From NCBI RefSeq assembly GCF_011684115.1, contig NZ_JAADJV010000003.1, positions 186,001 through 250,000 on the forward strand: DNA of 64,000 nt, written 5' to 3'. How positions within the stretch are numbered: the first letter of the stretch is position 1; the number at the start of each line of letters is the position of its first letter. This document shows positions 18,834 to 27,551 of this stretch, one piece after another. The position numbers were made by a program, and so were the translations under genes. The notes beneath the pieces were generated by a model. It did no database searches, was not told the origin of the DNA, and was given only the letters and a program-made list of their open reading frames with translations. The DNA comes from Rahnella aceris (GTDB lineage: Bacteria; Pseudomonadota; Gammaproteobacteria; Enterobacterales; Enterobacteriaceae).

Positions 18834-19029
18834 TATTTCGTGGTATTTCTTGTTTTTATAAAAAATTCAAGCATTCCCTATTATAAATATTAAAATCTAA
18901 TCTCGATAGATTCTATTTTTTCATTTACAAATAATTAAAATAACCCTGTATATTGTTATTTTTTATGAAAAAAATAAAATACTTTAGCAAAGGTAAATGT
19001 ATTAGTAAGCAATCGGATATGTGAAAATC

Positions 19030-19035
19030 TATAAT
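19030..19035 (+). promoter_or_regulatory. candidate -10 box for the T6SS operon
   Basis: A perfect TATAAT lies 60 nt upstream of the tssB start. No good -35 hexamer stands at the right distance, so if real it would need an activator. No GG/GC pair typical of a sigma-54 promoter was recognised nearby. Confidence 0.3.
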
Positions 19036-19094
19036 TACTGTTTATTATCACGGCCATATTAATTCTCTCTTTTAAACATTATGGTGATTTATCC

Positions 19095-19574
19095 GTGAGT
19101 AATACACAATATAAATTGAGCAAAGCGCGTCCCCCTCGCGTTCAAATTACGTACGACGTTGAAGTTGGCGGTGCTGAATCCAAAAAAGAATTACCTCTGG
19201 TGATGGGGGTTATCGGGAATTTTGCTAAAGATGATTTGCCACTGCGCGACCGTCGTTTTACGCACATTGATAAAGACAACTTTAATAATGTCATGGAAGG
19301 AATGAAGCCGGCTGTGGACATGCTGGTGGAAAGTACGTTGCCAGAAAAAGAAGGCCAGATGGCTATTGCACTGGAATTCAACTCTATGGATGACTTCTCT
19401 CCTGAAAACGTGGCGATGCAGGTGGAACCGTTGCGCAAACTTCTTGAATTACGCGAGCAACTGAGTGATTTGCGCAACAGAACTGCGAGCAATGACCGTC
19501 TGAAAGAGCAACTGGTTGAATTATTAGAGGGTATGGCGAAAGACGCAGAACCTGCCAAAGGGGAAGTAGAATGA
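19095..19574 (+). CDS. tssB: T6SS contractile sheath small subunit TssB (VipA)
   Basis: The 159-residue protein has the TssB/VipA hallmarks: KARPPRVQITYDVEVGGA near the start, LPLVMGVIGNF (about 34-44), RDRRFTHIDKDNFNNVM, and a charged C-terminal helix after LEFNSMDDFSPE. It assembles with TssC into the cytoplasmic sheath whose contraction drives the Hcp tube outward. Translation starts at GTG (19095) with only a weak ribosome site. The stop overlaps the tssC ATG by four bases. It is the first gene of the cluster. Confidence 0.97.
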   Translation: MSNTQYKLSKARPPRVQITYDVEVGGAESKKELPLVMGVIGNFAKDDLPLRDRRFTHIDKDNFNNVMEGMKPAVDMLVESTLPEKEGQMAIALEFNSMDDFSPENVAMQVEPLRKLLELREQLSDLRNRTASNDRLKEQLVELLEGMAKDAEPAKGEVE

Positions 19575-21052
19575 GCGATATCCAGGTCATGAATGCTTCA
19601 GCTCAAGCTGAGCAGTCCGGTGATTATCTCGATCAAATTATCGATAATACTCAGGCCATCCGCCGGGAATCCGATCGTAATAAAGTAAAAAGCCAGTTGG
19701 ATAACTTCCTGTCGGAAGTGGCATCAGGTGCGGTCATTGTTTCCAATGATCTGGTGGGTAGCATCGAAGCACGCATTGCCGCCATCGATGAACTGCTGTC
19801 TTCTCAAGTCAGCAAAATTATTCAGGCACCTGAATTCCAGCGTATGGAATCTTCCTGGCGTGGTTTGCACAAACTGGTGCAAAGCAGCGTCACGGAAAAC
19901 ACCAAAGTGCGTGTCTTTAACTGCACGAAGAAAGAGCTGCTGCGTGATTTTAAATCCGCCTCTGACTTTGATCAGTCTTCATTATTCAAAAGCATTTATG
20001 AAAGCGAATACGGTACCTTTGGCGGTGACCCTTACTCTGCTTTTGTGGGTGATTTTGAATTCGACTGTATGCCGGAAGATGTGCAACTGCTGGAACAGAT
20101 TTCACATGTTGCCGCCGCCGCCCACGCGCCATTCCTGAGTGCTGCGAACCCTGGCATGTTTGCGATGGGATCGTTCTCCGAAATGCCGCGTCCGCGTGAT
20201 CTGGGCAAACTGTTTGAAACCTCTGACTACGCCCGCTGGAAATCCTTCCGTCAGAGTGACGACTCACGTTATGTCGGCTTAACGCTGCCACGTGTTATCG
20301 GCCGTCTGCCTTACGGTGCAAAAACTGTATCCGTAGACGCGTTTAATTTCGAAGAAAAAATTGATGAAAATAATGAAGGAGCCAGCTATTTATGGGTCAA
20401 CGCGGCTTATGATTTAGCGGGCCGTATGGTCGAGGCGTTTGAGGAACACGGCTGGTGTGCGGCGATCCGTGGTGTTGAAGGCGGCGGTTTGGTGAAGTCA
20501 CTGCCGACCTACAATTACATTTCGCAGACCGGCGAAAAGGTCATGCAATGCCCGACAGAAGTGGCAATTTCTGACCGTCGCGAAAAAGAGTTAGCTGAGC
20601 TTGGTTTTATTCCGCTCATTTATTGCAAAGGTACAGATTACGCGGCGTTCTTCGCTGTGCAGTCGACCAATAAACCGCGTAAATACGATTCTGAGCTGGC
20701 GAATGCTAACGCCAAATTGTCAAGTCAGTTGCAATATATTATGACAACGTCGCGCTTTGCTCATTATCTAAAATCCATCGTGCGCGATAAAGTGGGCAGC
20801 TTCATGTCCAAATCTGAATGCCAGAATTTCCTGCAGAACTGGATCAACCAATATGTTGTGGGTTCAGATAATGTAGGACCAACGATTAAAGCAAGCCATC
20901 CGTTACGTGAGGCTGTGGTCGAAGTTGTTGATGTACCAGGTTCTCCGGGCAGTTATCGCGCCGTTGCGTATTTAAAACCGCATTTCCAGCTTGAAGGACT
21001 CAGCATGTCGCTGCGTCTGGTAGCGGAACTTCCTGCATCGACGGGTGCATAA
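19571..21052 (+). CDS. tssC: T6SS contractile sheath large subunit TssC (VipB)
   Basis: The 493-residue protein has the typical TssC course: an N-terminal arm, FQRMESSWRGLHKLVQSSVT (about 88-107), YGTFGGDPYSAFVGDFEF, then FVGLTLPRVIGRLPYG-type and GWCAAIRGVEGGGLV segments, and a C-terminal CQNFLQNWINQYV. It forms the outer ridges of the sheath and carries the surface that ClpV acts on. ATGA overlap with tssB ensures equal synthesis. The length is normal for the family. Confidence 0.97.
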   Translation: MSDIQVMNASAQAEQSGDYLDQIIDNTQAIRRESDRNKVKSQLDNFLSEVASGAVIVSNDLVGSIEARIAAIDELLSSQVSKIIQAPEFQRMESSWRGLHKLVQSSVTENTKVRVFNCTKKELLRDFKSASDFDQSSLFKSIYESEYGTFGGDPYSAFVGDFEFDCMPEDVQLLEQISHVAAAAHAPFLSAANPGMFAMGSFSEMPRPRDLGKLFETSDYARWKSFRQSDDSRYVGLTLPRVIGRLPYGAKTVSVDAFNFEEKIDENNEGASYLWVNAAYDLAGRMVEAFEEHGWCAAIRGVEGGGLVKSLPTYNYISQTGEKVMQCPTEVAISDRREKELAELGFIPLIYCKGTDYAAFFAVQSTNKPRKYDSELANANAKLSSQLQYIMTTSRFAHYLKSIVRDKVGSFMSKSECQNFLQNWINQYVVGSDNVGPTIKASHPLREAVVEVVDVPGSPGSYRAVAYLKPHFQLEGLSMSLRLVAELPASTGA

Positions 21053-21081
21053 ATACTTAATCGTAAAAATAAGGATATAAA

Positions 21082-21573
21082 ATGGCCACTGAATCGCTTT
21101 TCATGCAAATTGATGGTATTAAAGGCACTGTAAGTAATAAAGGTTATGAAGGTTGGATTGCCGTTGAGAATATGAATTTCGGTGTTTACTGCTCAGCTAA
21201 AATTGATAATGCTAGCGGTCAGGTAAACAGCGATGGCGTCAACTTTGATGCAATTTCATTTTCAAAAGTAATGGATACTACCTCTACTCAGTTATCCAAT
21301 ATGGTTGCGCAAGGCAGCAATGTTAAGCAAATTGTTATTGTTAAAGCATTGTTCCAGGGTGAGAAACTGGTTGAAGCACTCAAGCTGACCTATAAAAACT
21401 GTGTACTGAACAGCTACAACTTCAACGCTTATTCAGAAGGGGATGTTCCGAGTGAAAATCTGAGCTTTGTATTTGGTCAGATGACATTCGAAACTAATAT
21501 GGTTGAGCCAGACGGTAAAACCAGCAAACAAGGTCCTGTGGGCTGGAATCTGGTTGAGAACACTAAGCTGTAA
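21082..21573 (+). CDS. hcp: T6SS tube protein Hcp (TssD)
   Basis: The 163-residue Hcp begins ATESLFMQIDGIKGTVSNKG and keeps the barrel pattern of hexamer-ring Hcp proteins, such as VNFDAISFSKVMDTTSTQL and the C-terminal ENLSFVFGQMTFETNMV. It stacks inside the TssBC sheath, is secreted on firing, and can chaperone effectors in its lumen. It has no C-terminal effector extension. AAGGATATAAA precedes the ATG. A strong hairpin right after the gene probably sets its level relative to downstream genes. Confidence 0.96.
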   Translation: MATESLFMQIDGIKGTVSNKGYEGWIAVENMNFGVYCSAKIDNASGQVNSDGVNFDAISFSKVMDTTSTQLSNMVAQGSNVKQIVIVKALFQGEKLVEALKLTYKNCVLNSYNFNAYSEGDVPSENLSFVFGQMTFETNMVEPDGKTSKQGPVGWNLVENTKL

Positions 21574-21584
21574 TTTTTAAAACA

Positions 21585-21611
21585 ACAGTGCACGCTGTAA
21601 GCGTGCACTGT
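21585..21611 (+). terminator. strong hairpin after hcp (partial terminator or mRNA stabiliser)
   Basis: ACAGTGCACGC-TGTAA-GCGTGCACTGT is a perfect 11-bp stem with a 5-nt loop, 12 nt after the hcp stop and 14 nt before tssE. No U-run follows, only TATTAAGG. It therefore more likely protects the upstream mRNA from 3' exonucleases or slows polymerase than fully terminates. This would favour the abundant Hcp. Confidence 0.7.
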
Positions 21612-21625
21612 ATTAAGGCTTATTG

Positions 21626-22042
21626 ATGAAGAGCTTATTACAGCAATTATCTGACAATAACCCAAAAGATCAAAATGACCTTATTGAGGAAGAAGACAAA
21701 AGCAGCACACTCATTGACGAAATATTGCTGCTTTTGTCTTCACGCCCCCGAAGTTACCGCATTGATAATATTCCACTGATTAATGAGTCGATACTTAATT
21801 ATGGAGTCAGTGACGTTTTTTCCAGTGATACGCCTCGTCTTGAGCGCAATGCCATTATGCAATCACGTATTGAAATGGCATTACAACGCTTTGAACCAAG
21901 ATTGAAAAACGTCTGCGTGACCCCCGGTGAAGAACTGGGAAGTCTTTGTTCATTCATTATTAATGCTGAAACATTCAATGGTGAAGTTCGCTACCGTCTA
22001 ATGTGGGACGATGTCATCAGTCAATTTTCTCTGCGTGATTAA
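21626..22042 (+). CDS. tssE: T6SS baseplate wedge protein TssE (gp25-like)
   Basis: The 138-residue protein has the GPW/gp25 fold. The run RSYRIDNIPLINESILNYGV and RNAIMQSRIEMALQRFEPRL, followed by a short beta-rich end, is typical. The family E-P-R-L motif is present. It joins TssF/TssG in the wedge and starts sheath polymerisation. The ATG at 21626 is preferred over the TTG at 21623. Confidence 0.93.
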   Translation: MKSLLQQLSDNNPKDQNDLIEEEDKSSTLIDEILLLLSSRPRSYRIDNIPLINESILNYGVSDVFSSDTPRLERNAIMQSRIEMALQRFEPRLKNVCVTPGEELGSLCSFIINAETFNGEVRYRLMWDDVISQFSLRD

Positions 22043-22054
22043 CGAGTGTTTATA

Positions 22055-23857
22055 ATGTTGGCGAAAAAATTAATTTCTTATTATCAGAATGAACTCGCTT
22101 ACCTCAAAACGCAGGGGAAGGCGTTTGCCCGCCATTTCCCAAAAGTCGCCAGACGCTTAGGGATGTCAGAAGGTACGTCAGAAGATCCACATATTGAGCG
22201 AATTATTGAGTCCTTTGCGCTGGTCACGGCGCAGATTCAGCAACGTCTCGATGAGGATATGCCGGAAGTGACTGATGCATTGCTGACGGTGTTGGCTCCG
22301 CAATTTTTGCGTCCTTTTCCTTCGGTTTGCGTCGTACAAATGCAGCCAGATATCAAAGTCAGTGCGCTGACAGCCAGTAACCGCATTGACGCCGGAACAG
22401 CATTATTTTCCCGTCCGGTGAACGGACAGGTCTGCCGTTTTCGCACCACTTATCCGGTTACGCTTCAACCTGTCAGTCTGCATAACGTCAGCCTGCATCT
22501 GGATGCCGATGACATGAGCTGGAGTCTGAAAATACAATTATCGGTCTGGCCCGGTGCCACACTGGCGGCGGATTCCCTGAGGTTGCATCTCAGCGGCGCC
22601 AGTCGCATCGTCAACATCCTTTATACCTTGCTGTGCAGCGAAGTTGAGTCACTGACAGTTTTCCAGCAAGGGCAGAGTCATACGCTGTCGCCGCAAACTA
22701 TACGTGCCGCAGGCTTCGGTGAAAATGAAGGCTTGCTTGCGGGTGATTCACGGGTTTCGCCCACTCACAGCCTGTTGCAGGACTATTTTTACTTCCCGCA
22801 AAAGTTTCATTTTATTGATATGCCGTTGCCTGCTGGCATGGTGGCGGGCAGTCAAAGCGAGCTTTCACTGGTGGTGAAATTCAACCGCTGCATGATAGCG
22901 CGCCAGCTGGAGAAAATAGCTGGTGCGGTGAACGAAAACCTGTTTCTGCTCAACTGCACGCCTGCTGTTAATCTTTTCGCCCATCGGGCCGAACCGATTT
23001 CACCTGATCACGAAACGGCGGAATATCCGGTTATCCCTGACATTCGTCACCAGGATGCGATGGAAGTCTGGTCTGTAGACGGCGTTTCGGCGATGCGCAA
23101 ACTGGGCAATGAAACACAGTCCCGGCCTGTTTATCCATTGTTTGGTTTGGACCATTCCGCCAGTGACGGTGAAACCGGTTTGTTCTGGCAATGTATGCGC
23201 CGCGAAACCATGCAAAATGACGGTGTCGCCACATCGTTATTTATCGCTTTTTCTGACCGGGGAGAAAGCCCGTTAGCGCCCGGTTGCGACATTGTCAGCA
23301 TGAACCTGACCTGCACCAATCGTGAGATTCCCGCAGCCATGCGCAACGGCGCTCCTGAAGGCGATTTCGAATCAGAGCTGCCGATTGCGGGCATGAAAAT
23401 TATTGCGCTGACACGCCCGACGCTGCCGGTCAGGCCACCGGCTAAGCAGGCTACGCGCTGGCGTTTGATTTCTCAGCTTTCGCTCAACCATATGTTGATC
23501 AGTGGGCCGGAAGGCGCCCGTGTACTCAGGGAATCACTGGCGCTGTACAACTTTGTCGATAATCCGGGCATTACCCGCTTGATCAACCTGATCCTGCATG
23601 TCGAGTCTGGCCCGGTTGTTACCCGGCTGGCGCCTTTGGATCCCCGTTCCATGGCGCGGGGGATGGAGATCCGCATAACCTTTGCCAGCGAAGCGGCCGA
23701 AGAAGTTGAGTACTTCCTGCTGTGTCGCTTTATTGATTGTTTCCTGGCGTTGTACGCACCGGTCAACAGTTTCACCCGTGTAATCACCTGCATTGACTCA
23801 CCGGGTGAAACTCCACGTACATGGCCTGTGCGGGCAGGAAGGCTATCATGGATCTAA
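22055..23857 (+). CDS. tssF: T6SS baseplate wedge protein TssF
   Basis: The 600-residue protein is identified by LISYYQNELAYLKTQGKAFA near the N-terminus, FARHFPKVARRLGMSEGTSEDPHIERIIESFA, and the later LTCTNREIPAAMRNG, all conserved in TssF. Two TssF copies and one TssG form the baseplate clamp around TssE. The ATG at 22055 gives the standard start MLAKKLISYY; a GTG at 22046 would add three residues. The end overlaps tssG by 10 nt. Confidence 0.95.
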   Translation: MLAKKLISYYQNELAYLKTQGKAFARHFPKVARRLGMSEGTSEDPHIERIIESFALVTAQIQQRLDEDMPEVTDALLTVLAPQFLRPFPSVCVVQMQPDIKVSALTASNRIDAGTALFSRPVNGQVCRFRTTYPVTLQPVSLHNVSLHLDADDMSWSLKIQLSVWPGATLAADSLRLHLSGASRIVNILYTLLCSEVESLTVFQQGQSHTLSPQTIRAAGFGENEGLLAGDSRVSPTHSLLQDYFYFPQKFHFIDMPLPAGMVAGSQSELSLVVKFNRCMIARQLEKIAGAVNENLFLLNCTPAVNLFAHRAEPISPDHETAEYPVIPDIRHQDAMEVWSVDGVSAMRKLGNETQSRPVYPLFGLDHSASDGETGLFWQCMRRETMQNDGVATSLFIAFSDRGESPLAPGCDIVSMNLTCTNREIPAAMRNGAPEGDFESELPIAGMKIIALTRPTLPVRPPAKQATRWRLISQLSLNHMLISGPEGARVLRESLALYNFVDNPGITRLINLILHVESGPVVTRLAPLDPRSMARGMEIRITFASEAAEEVEYFLLCRFIDCFLALYAPVNSFTRVITCIDSPGETPRTWPVRAGRLSWI

Positions 23858-24795
23858 GCAAAATCCTCAGTCCGCATAACTTTTTCCAACAGGTGCGGCT
23901 GATGTTACGCAGTCTGACCAGAGCACAGGGAAAAGACAGCAAACAGGTGCTCGAAGCGCAACTTGATTTCATTTCACCGCTCTCGCTGGATGCGCCGAAA
24001 GGTGACATTACGTCGGTAACTCCGCTGGATCAGCAGCGCTGGCAAGTTGAAGTGGCCGCCCAGGGACTGACGGGGGCACTGGGCGCGTTACCCACGGTAT
24101 ACACCGAGTGGATGATCGACCGCTATTACCGCCATGGGGACAAAACTGCCAAAGCTTTTTTGGACATTTTTAACCACCGGCTACATAGCCTGCGCTATCT
24201 CGCCTGGCAGAAATATCACTATTACGCCATGGCAGAATTCAGTGCAACACGGCCGCTGAGTCAGGCAATCCGTGCGTTATCCGGCGTGGCAAACAGTGCG
24301 CCATCTCTGCAGCAGGAGCAGTTTGCTGATTTATTTGCGCATTCAGTGCGCTCAATGCTCAACGTTGAAACCTGGTTAAAACACCGCTTTTCCGTGGCGG
24401 CGAAAGTCACGCCTTTTACCGGCGGATGGCAGGTCATGGACCCGGCCCAGTGTTGCCGGCTGGGAGAACCGTCACATACGCTGGCCGCTGCTCCCATGCT
24501 GGGCAGCGTGTACTGGGATCGGCAATCACATTTTACGGTGACACTGGGACCGGTGCCGATGAAAAACGCCGGTCTTTTTTTGCCAAAGGGCAAGCACTAC
24601 CAAAATCTGTGGTCGCATCTGCGTGAATACGTTGGTCCGGGTCTGGATTTTGATATTGATCTGCTGATCGAAAATACCACGAACGTCGTTACCTCGTTGG
24701 GGTGCGGACAACTCGGGCTGGATATTTGTCTCGGGGCCTCCGAGGGAGCAGGCCAGCATAAAATTCGTTTACCCGTCTGCCGGGAAGGAAAATAA
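23848..24795 (+). CDS. tssG: T6SS baseplate wedge protein TssG
   Basis: The 315-residue protein shows the TssG pattern: FFQQVRLMLRSLTRAQG near the start, the LTGALGALPTVYTEWMIDRY motif (about 66-85), HRLHSLRYLAWQKYHYY, and a C-terminal half ending with QLGLDICLGA. It clasps two TssF subunits and contacts TssK. The ATG at 23848 has AGGAAGG seven bases ahead. It overlaps the tssF stop, so coupling is expected. Confidence 0.94.
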   Translation: MDLSKILSPHNFFQQVRLMLRSLTRAQGKDSKQVLEAQLDFISPLSLDAPKGDITSVTPLDQQRWQVEVAAQGLTGALGALPTVYTEWMIDRYYRHGDKTAKAFLDIFNHRLHSLRYLAWQKYHYYAMAEFSATRPLSQAIRALSGVANSAPSLQQEQFADLFAHSVRSMLNVETWLKHRFSVAAKVTPFTGGWQVMDPAQCCRLGEPSHTLAAAPMLGSVYWDRQSHFTVTLGPVPMKNAGLFLPKGKHYQNLWSHLREYVGPGLDFDIDLLIENTTNVVTSLGCGQLGLDICLGASEGAGQHKIRLPVCREGK

Positions 24796-24798
24796 AAA

Positions 24799-26712
24799 AT
24801 GTCGAAAGTAGCAGGACAAGACAACCGGTTTATCCGTTTCGTTGGCGATGCCGCTGATTCACTGACGCTGATGTATATCGAGGGCGATGAACAATTCTCT
24901 GACACCTTCAGCTATCAGGTCCAGTTTCGCACGTCGTTAATGACTCCGCAGATGGGGCGTTTTCTGGGGCATGAAATGGCCTGTGAGATTGGCCGTGGCA
25001 ACCAAAAGCGCTACGTGCATGGTGTGCTGACACAGATTAAAGAAGACAATAATGTCGATGGCATCAGTACCTTCACCGGTACGCTGGAACCGCGCATGGC
25101 ATTGTTGCGTCTCGGACGTAACCTGGCGGTTTTCCAGAATATTACCGTACCGGATTTAGTGTGCAAGCTGCTGCGCCAGCAGAACATCAGCCACATTGAT
25201 TTGCGTCTGCGTGCGACTTATCAGCCGCGTGAATACTGCATTCAGTATCGCGAATCCGATTTTGACTTCATTAGCCGCCTTCTTGAGCAGGAAGGGATCT
25301 ATTACTTCTTCCAGCATGATGCCGGGCAACACACGCTGGTACTGGCCGATCATCCGTCCAGCCATCAGTCTGGCAAAACGGCGGAGTTACCCTTTATGCC
25401 ACTGCAGGGGCGAGGCGATGGCGTCGGTATCCTGAACTGGGTGGCCAGTTCTTCACTGGCGGCCTCTTCCGTGATGCTCAAAGGTTTTAACATTGTGCAG
25501 GCAGCCAGTGTGGAGGGCGAATCGAAAGCCGTGGAAGCGGAATATTCCGTGCCGGGTGTCAGCTACGTGGACGCGCACGGCCATGAAAAACGCGAATTAC
25601 TGCAATCAGAAGCCCGGCTGAAGATGGAACAGCTTGAGGCCGATAACCAGCAGTTTTACGCCGAAGCCAGCGTGTGGTGGCTAGGCTGTGGCGATAAATT
25701 CCTTCTGAGCGGGCATCCTTCCTGTCGGGGAAACTACCGAATCAAGTCGGTTCATATGCATGCATCAAGCAACATTGATGACGGGCAGCCTGATTTTGGC
25801 TACGCGCTCACTGTGTTGAAAGACAGCCTTTCCTGGCGTCCGCCGTGCCTCACCAGACAACCTGAAATCGCCGGTATTCTGACCGCCATCGTTGTCGGGC
25901 CAAAATCAGAAGAAGTCCACACGGACGAATATGGCCGCATCAAAATTCAGTTCCCGTGGGATCGCGAAAACAAACATGACGATGGCAGTTCCTGCTGGGT
26001 GCGGGTTTCGCAGCCGTGGGCGGGTGGCCGTTTCGGCGCCATGTTCCTGCCTCGCGTCAACAGCGAAGTTACGGTCAGCTTTGTGCATGGCAACCCTGAT
26101 TATCCTCTGGTGACCGGCTCGGTATACAACGGGCAAAACAAACCGCCGCTGAGCCTGCCTGAGGAGAAAAATCACGCCGGATTCGTTTCACGCAGCTCCC
26201 TCAACGGCAATGTTGAAGAAGGCCATGAGTTGCGCTTCGACGATAAAAAAGGCGAAGAGCGTCTGGTCATCACCTCGCAAAAAGATCTGCTGCTGACGGT
26301 GAAAAACGACGTCACCACCCGTATTACCAAAAACGTCACTGAAACCATTGGTGAGAACCGCACGACCGAGTTAACCAAAGGTAATGAAAGCCTGACGCTC
26401 AAACAGGGCGATTATGCCCTGGATATTAAAGGCAATTTGCAGGAAAGCCTGACCAGCGGTAACCATCAGCTAAACATCAGTGGTGGCGGTAGCACGGTCA
26501 AAGCGGACAAAGCCTGCGTTATTGAATCGACCCAGTCTATCGAATTAAAAGTCGGTAGCAGCAAAATTACTCTTTCTCCTTCCGGCATTACGCTGAGCGG
26601 CACCACGATCAAAATTGAAGGGAAGGGCACGGCAGAACTTAAAGGTGCGATGGTCACTGTTCAGGGTAGTGGTATGACCCAGATCAAGGGCGGCGTGACG
26701 ATGATTGGCTGA
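24799..26712 (+). CDS. vgrG: T6SS spike protein VgrG (TssI)
   Basis: The 637-residue VgrG has the gp27-like part with REYCIQYRESDFDFISRLLE (about 147-166) and the gp5-like OB segment DEYGRIKIQFPWDR. The SCWVRVSQPWAGGRFGAMFL and VNSEVTVSFVHGNPDYPLV motifs come next. A beta-helical C-terminus of repeating V-T-x-x-I units ends at QIKGGVTMIG. There is no extra C-terminal enzyme domain, so it is a structural spike that carries separate cargo. A DUF6931-like gene and a PAAR tip follow directly. Confidence 0.97.
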   Translation: MSKVAGQDNRFIRFVGDAADSLTLMYIEGDEQFSDTFSYQVQFRTSLMTPQMGRFLGHEMACEIGRGNQKRYVHGVLTQIKEDNNVDGISTFTGTLEPRMALLRLGRNLAVFQNITVPDLVCKLLRQQNISHIDLRLRATYQPREYCIQYRESDFDFISRLLEQEGIYYFFQHDAGQHTLVLADHPSSHQSGKTAELPFMPLQGRGDGVGILNWVASSSLAASSVMLKGFNIVQAASVEGESKAVEAEYSVPGVSYVDAHGHEKRELLQSEARLKMEQLEADNQQFYAEASVWWLGCGDKFLLSGHPSCRGNYRIKSVHMHASSNIDDGQPDFGYALTVLKDSLSWRPPCLTRQPEIAGILTAIVVGPKSEEVHTDEYGRIKIQFPWDRENKHDDGSSCWVRVSQPWAGGRFGAMFLPRVNSEVTVSFVHGNPDYPLVTGSVYNGQNKPPLSLPEEKNHAGFVSRSSLNGNVEEGHELRFDDKKGEERLVITSQKDLLLTVKNDVTTRITKNVTETIGENRTTELTKGNESLTLKQGDYALDIKGNLQESLTSGNHQLNISGGGSTVKADKACVIESTQSIELKVGSSKITLSPSGITLSGTTIKIEGKGTAELKGAMVTVQGSGMTQIKGGVTMIG

Positions 26713-26725
26713 GGAAATGAATAAC

Positions 26726-27241
26726 ATGAAAGAAAAACTGCTCACGCCGGAAGCGCTTGCTGCTTACAACCCGCTGCAAAACGGCGCTGAAAACGCAGCG
26801 CAACTGATGATCGCAGAACGCTGGGAAGATGCGCTGGCAAGCGTGGCGGCTGATTCTGTGCAGGAGAAACTGTTGGCATGGACGCTGCAAAAGGCGCTGG
26901 CCCGCCCTGAATCACAGGAACCCGCGATGCAGCAATGTGCCAGTGAAATCCATCAGTGGCTGGCAAATCCTGATGATGACCGGCGTTTCCGTATTTTCCA
27001 GCAGGCAGAACAGCTCGGGTTTGATACCCCCGTTGGCGCGCTCGGCCTGTCACTGTTCTGGATGCAAGGCAGCATGACACCCGCAGAGTTCGATGCGGTG
27101 TACCCAGAACCCCATTTGTCCCGTCTGATGCTCCATTGTGCGTTGAAATTGCTCAGCGTGGCGATCGCGGCGGAAGACGCGCCACTTAAGGGAGCACAGA
27201 CATTGCTTTCTGAGTGGCACGCTGCCGGGGGAGGTTACTGA
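26726..27241 (+). CDS. T6SS-linked small protein between VgrG and PAAR (DUF6931-like)
   Basis: This 171-residue acidic, helix-rich cytoplasmic protein has a run of four or five predicted amphipathic helices, including AQLMIAERWEDALASVAADS and CALKLLSVAIAAEDAPLKGA. I recall similar genes (DUF6931-type) next to VgrG/PAAR pairs, but the function is not established. Its place suggests an adaptor or chaperone that loads PAAR or cargo onto the spike (inference). The ATG at 26726 has GAGGAA nine bases ahead; an upstream ATG at 26717 is too close to that site. Its TGA overlaps the PAAR ATG. Confidence 0.6.
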   Translation: MKEKLLTPEALAAYNPLQNGAENAAQLMIAERWEDALASVAADSVQEKLLAWTLQKALARPESQEPAMQQCASEIHQWLANPDDDRRFRIFQQAEQLGFDTPVGALGLSLFWMQGSMTPAEFDAVYPEPHLSRLMLHCALKLLSVAIAAEDAPLKGAQTLLSEWHAAGGGY

Positions 27242-27540
27242 TGGGACAGCCCGCTGCTCGCGTTGGCGATATGCATGTTTGCCCGATGGTGACACCCGGC
27301 TTACCCCCGATCCCACACGTTGGCGGACCGGTGACCACTCCCGGTACGCCGACCGTACTTATCGGAGGTATGCCTGCCGCGACTATGGGCTCGATGGCAG
27401 TGTGCGTCGGACCACCGGATTCGGTCATCATGGGCAGCACGAAAGTGCTGATTGGCGGTAAACCCGCAGCGCGGATGGGCGACAGCACAGCGCATGGCGG
27501 AACCATTGTTGCGGGTTGCCCGACCGTACTGATTTCATAG
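27241..27540 (+). CDS. PAAR-domain spike tip protein
   Basis: The 99-residue protein is a single PAAR domain. It starts GQPAARVGDMHVCPMVTPGL, continues with two Gly/Pro-rich repeats (TPTVLIGGMPAATMGSMAVC and STKVLIGGKPAARMGDSTAH), and ends TVLIS. The Cys and His residues at C17, C49 and H80 are likely zinc ligands of the sharpened tip. No toxin extension is attached. The ATG sits in a TGATG overlap with the preceding gene. Confidence 0.95.
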   Translation: MGQPAARVGDMHVCPMVTPGLPPIPHVGGPVTTPGTPTVLIGGMPAATMGSMAVCVGPPDSVIMGSTKVLIGGKPAARMGDSTAHGGTIVAGCPTVLIS

Positions 27541-27551
27541 AGTGTATTGAA

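Larger units (their letters stand above)
18420..19094. other. long AT-rich region upstream of the T6SS cluster
   Basis: No convincing gene is present. A 61-codon frame from 18593 has no recognisable features. The last 320 nt are strongly AT-rich, a pattern often bound by H-NS. Two Fur-like sites and a TATAAT hexamer at 19030-19035 lie here, so this is taken as the control region of the secretion cluster. Confidence 0.5.

Noticed and set aside
18420..19094. Sigma-54 promoter for the T6SS cluster
   Set aside because: No TGGCA-N7-TTGC-type element was found by eye.
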